Assembly (NCBI RefSeq): GCF_017068395.1
Contig: NZ_CP070619.1
Span: 4,030,001 to 4,094,000, forward strand
DNA: 64,000 nt
Reading direction: 5' to 3'
Source: Rhodococcus pseudokoreensis
GTDB lineage: Bacteria > Actinomycetota > Actinomycetes > Mycobacteriales > Mycobacteriaceae
Position numbers and translations under genes: made by a program. A model generated the notes under the pieces. The model ran no database searches. It was not told the DNA's origin and worked only from the letters and a program-made list of their open reading frames with translations. Each line of letters starts with the position of its first letter. Positions within the stretch are counted from its first letter, which is position 1. Positions 63,156-64,000 of this stretch are shown in pieces.

Positions 63156-64000
63156 ATGAAAATCGGACTACTCACCGACTCGGTCAGCCATCTGCCCTTC
63201 GAAGCTGCACTGGACCTCGCGCGCACCCACGGACTGTCGTCCGTCGAGGTCGCCACGGGAAACTGGTCGGAGAGTCCGCATGCGGATCTGCCCGCCCTCG
63301 TGTCGTCCGACGGGGCGCGGGAGGAGTTCCTCGGCAAGATCACGTCCCGCGGGCTGACCCTCAGCGCTCTCACCGCCAACGGCAACCAACTCCACCCGGT
63401 CACCGGGGACCGGCAGGCAACGGTCGTCCGCGACACCATCACGGCGGCCAGCGCACTCGGAGTCCCGACAGTCGTCCTCATGTCGGGATTACCGGGCGCC
63501 GAGGGTGACTCGTCGCCCAATTGGATCACCACGTCCTGGCCGCCGGAGAACCTGGACATCCTCGCCTACCAATGGCAGGAGGTGGCGATTCCCTATTGGA
63601 AGGAACTCGCCGCCTTCGCGCGCGACGCCAACGTGCGTCTTGCCGTCGAAGCCTGTGGCGCCCAACTCGTCCACAACGTGTCGACTCTGCACCGGCTGAT
63701 CGACAGCGCCGGGGCGGACGTCGTCGGCGCCAATCTCGACCCCTCGCACCTCATGTGGATGGGCGCGGACATCCCCGCCGTCATCCGGTCCCTCGGCGAG
63801 TCCATCTTCCACGTCCACGCCAAGGACATCCGGATCAACCGGTGGAACGCCGAGAACGACGGTCTGATCGACACCGTTCCGATCACCACCCCGCACGACC
63901 GCGCATGGAACTACGTCACCCTCGGCCTGGGACATCCGGACGGGCAGCAGTTCTGGGCCGACTTCGTCTACAACCTCCGGTCCGTCGGCTACGACGGCGC
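63156..64000 (+). CDS. Sugar phosphate isomerase/epimerase-like TIM-barrel protein (partial)
   Basis: At least 281 residues of an AP-endonuclease-2-type TIM barrel (sugar isomerase/epimerase group, e.g. IolE/IolI, hydroxypyruvate isomerase), running off the right edge. MKIGLLTDSVSHLPFEAALD opens the barrel; metal ligands are suggested by LAVEACGAQLVHN, GANLDPSHLMWMG, HVHAKDIRIN and the Glu in VEVATGNWSE. It follows the aldolase by 137 bp with AGGAAG upstream and a possible GntR-type site between. Probably the isomerase of the same carbohydrate pathway. Confidence 0.85.
   Translation, partial: MKIGLLTDSVSHLPFEAALDLARTHGLSSVEVATGNWSESPHADLPALVSSDGAREEFLGKITSRGLTLSALTANGNQLHPVTGDRQATVVRDTITAASALGVPTVVLMSGLPGAEGDSSPNWITTSWPPENLDILAYQWQEVAIPYWKELAAFARDANVRLAVEACGAQLVHNVSTLHRLIDSAGADVVGANLDPSHLMWMGADIPAVIRSLGESIFHVHAKDIRINRWNAENDGLIDTVPITTPHDRAWNYVTLGLGHPDGQQFWADFVYNLRSVGYDG

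Overview
The window is a 64 kb stretch of a GC-rich actinobacterial genome. Composition, use of GTG and TTG starts, the gene families (GntR, IclR, LacI and MarR regulators, a rifampicin monooxygenase, a PknK-like kinase, a secreted cholesterol oxidase) and the dense catabolic content all fit Rhodococcus, most likely the R. jostii/opacus group. That placement is inference. I saw no rRNA, tRNA, CRISPR array, integrase or prophage module.

0-10 kb: an esterase, a pirin, a VOC protein divergent from a MarR regulator, an AhpD-like protein and a YceI protein, the last three apparently under shared MarR operators. Then come two small DUF6400/zinc-ribbon genes and an IclR-controlled acetoacetate module (two-subunit 3-oxoacid CoA-transferase plus thiolase), followed by a TetR/enoyl-CoA hydratase pair. 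10-16 kb: a sugar (probably inositol) porter, a UspA protein, a LacI regulator and two Gfo/Idh/MocA dehydrogenases. 15-20.4 kb: a small P-loop kinase, a secreted protein, a Tat-exported cholesterol oxidase, a TetR regulator, a probable frameshifted gene, and a lower-GC mini-operon of one membrane protein with two overlapping, mutually similar small proteins.

20.6-37.9 kb is the most interesting block. It holds a GntR/FCD regulator translationally coupled to a rifampicin monooxygenase (Rox), an iron-type ABC importer, two related TIM-barrel amidohydrolases, three paralogues of the 4,5-dihydroxyphthalate decarboxylase/periplasmic-binding fold, a CoxG-like protein, an HpcH/HpaI aldolase, a clear 4-oxalomesaconate hydratase (LigJ), a ThDP enzyme and an MFS exporter. 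Four copies of TTGTNNNACAA, two before the GntR gene and two in the 586-bp divergent promoter region of the catabolic genes, suggest one regulator controls the whole island. The enzymes form the lower end of a 4,5-cleavage (protocatechuate/gallate-like) route to pyruvate and oxaloacetate, but no ring-cleavage dioxygenase is present, so the true substrate is open.

37.8-58.3 kb: a PknK-like kinase/ATPase/LuxR fusion; a LacI-controlled NCS1 permease with a C45-type N-acyl hydrolase and two CAAATCGATTTG operators; an ECF42-type sigma factor with its DGPF partner; a truncated serine hydrolase; a UvrA-like ATPase; VOC and AraC genes; an ECF sigma factor with an apparent N-terminal frameshift plus its zinc anti-sigma factor; and an Lrp-controlled MFS/amidase/M20 peptidase operon.

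58.3-64 kb: a deazaflavin-type reductase and a polyol-transporter gene cut in two, with its middle missing, by a TnpB-only (IS200/IS605-type) element that keeps an omega-RNA-like hairpin at its right end. This lies in a carbohydrate locus with a HutC-type GntR regulator, a DhnA-type aldolase and a sugar isomerase that runs off the window.
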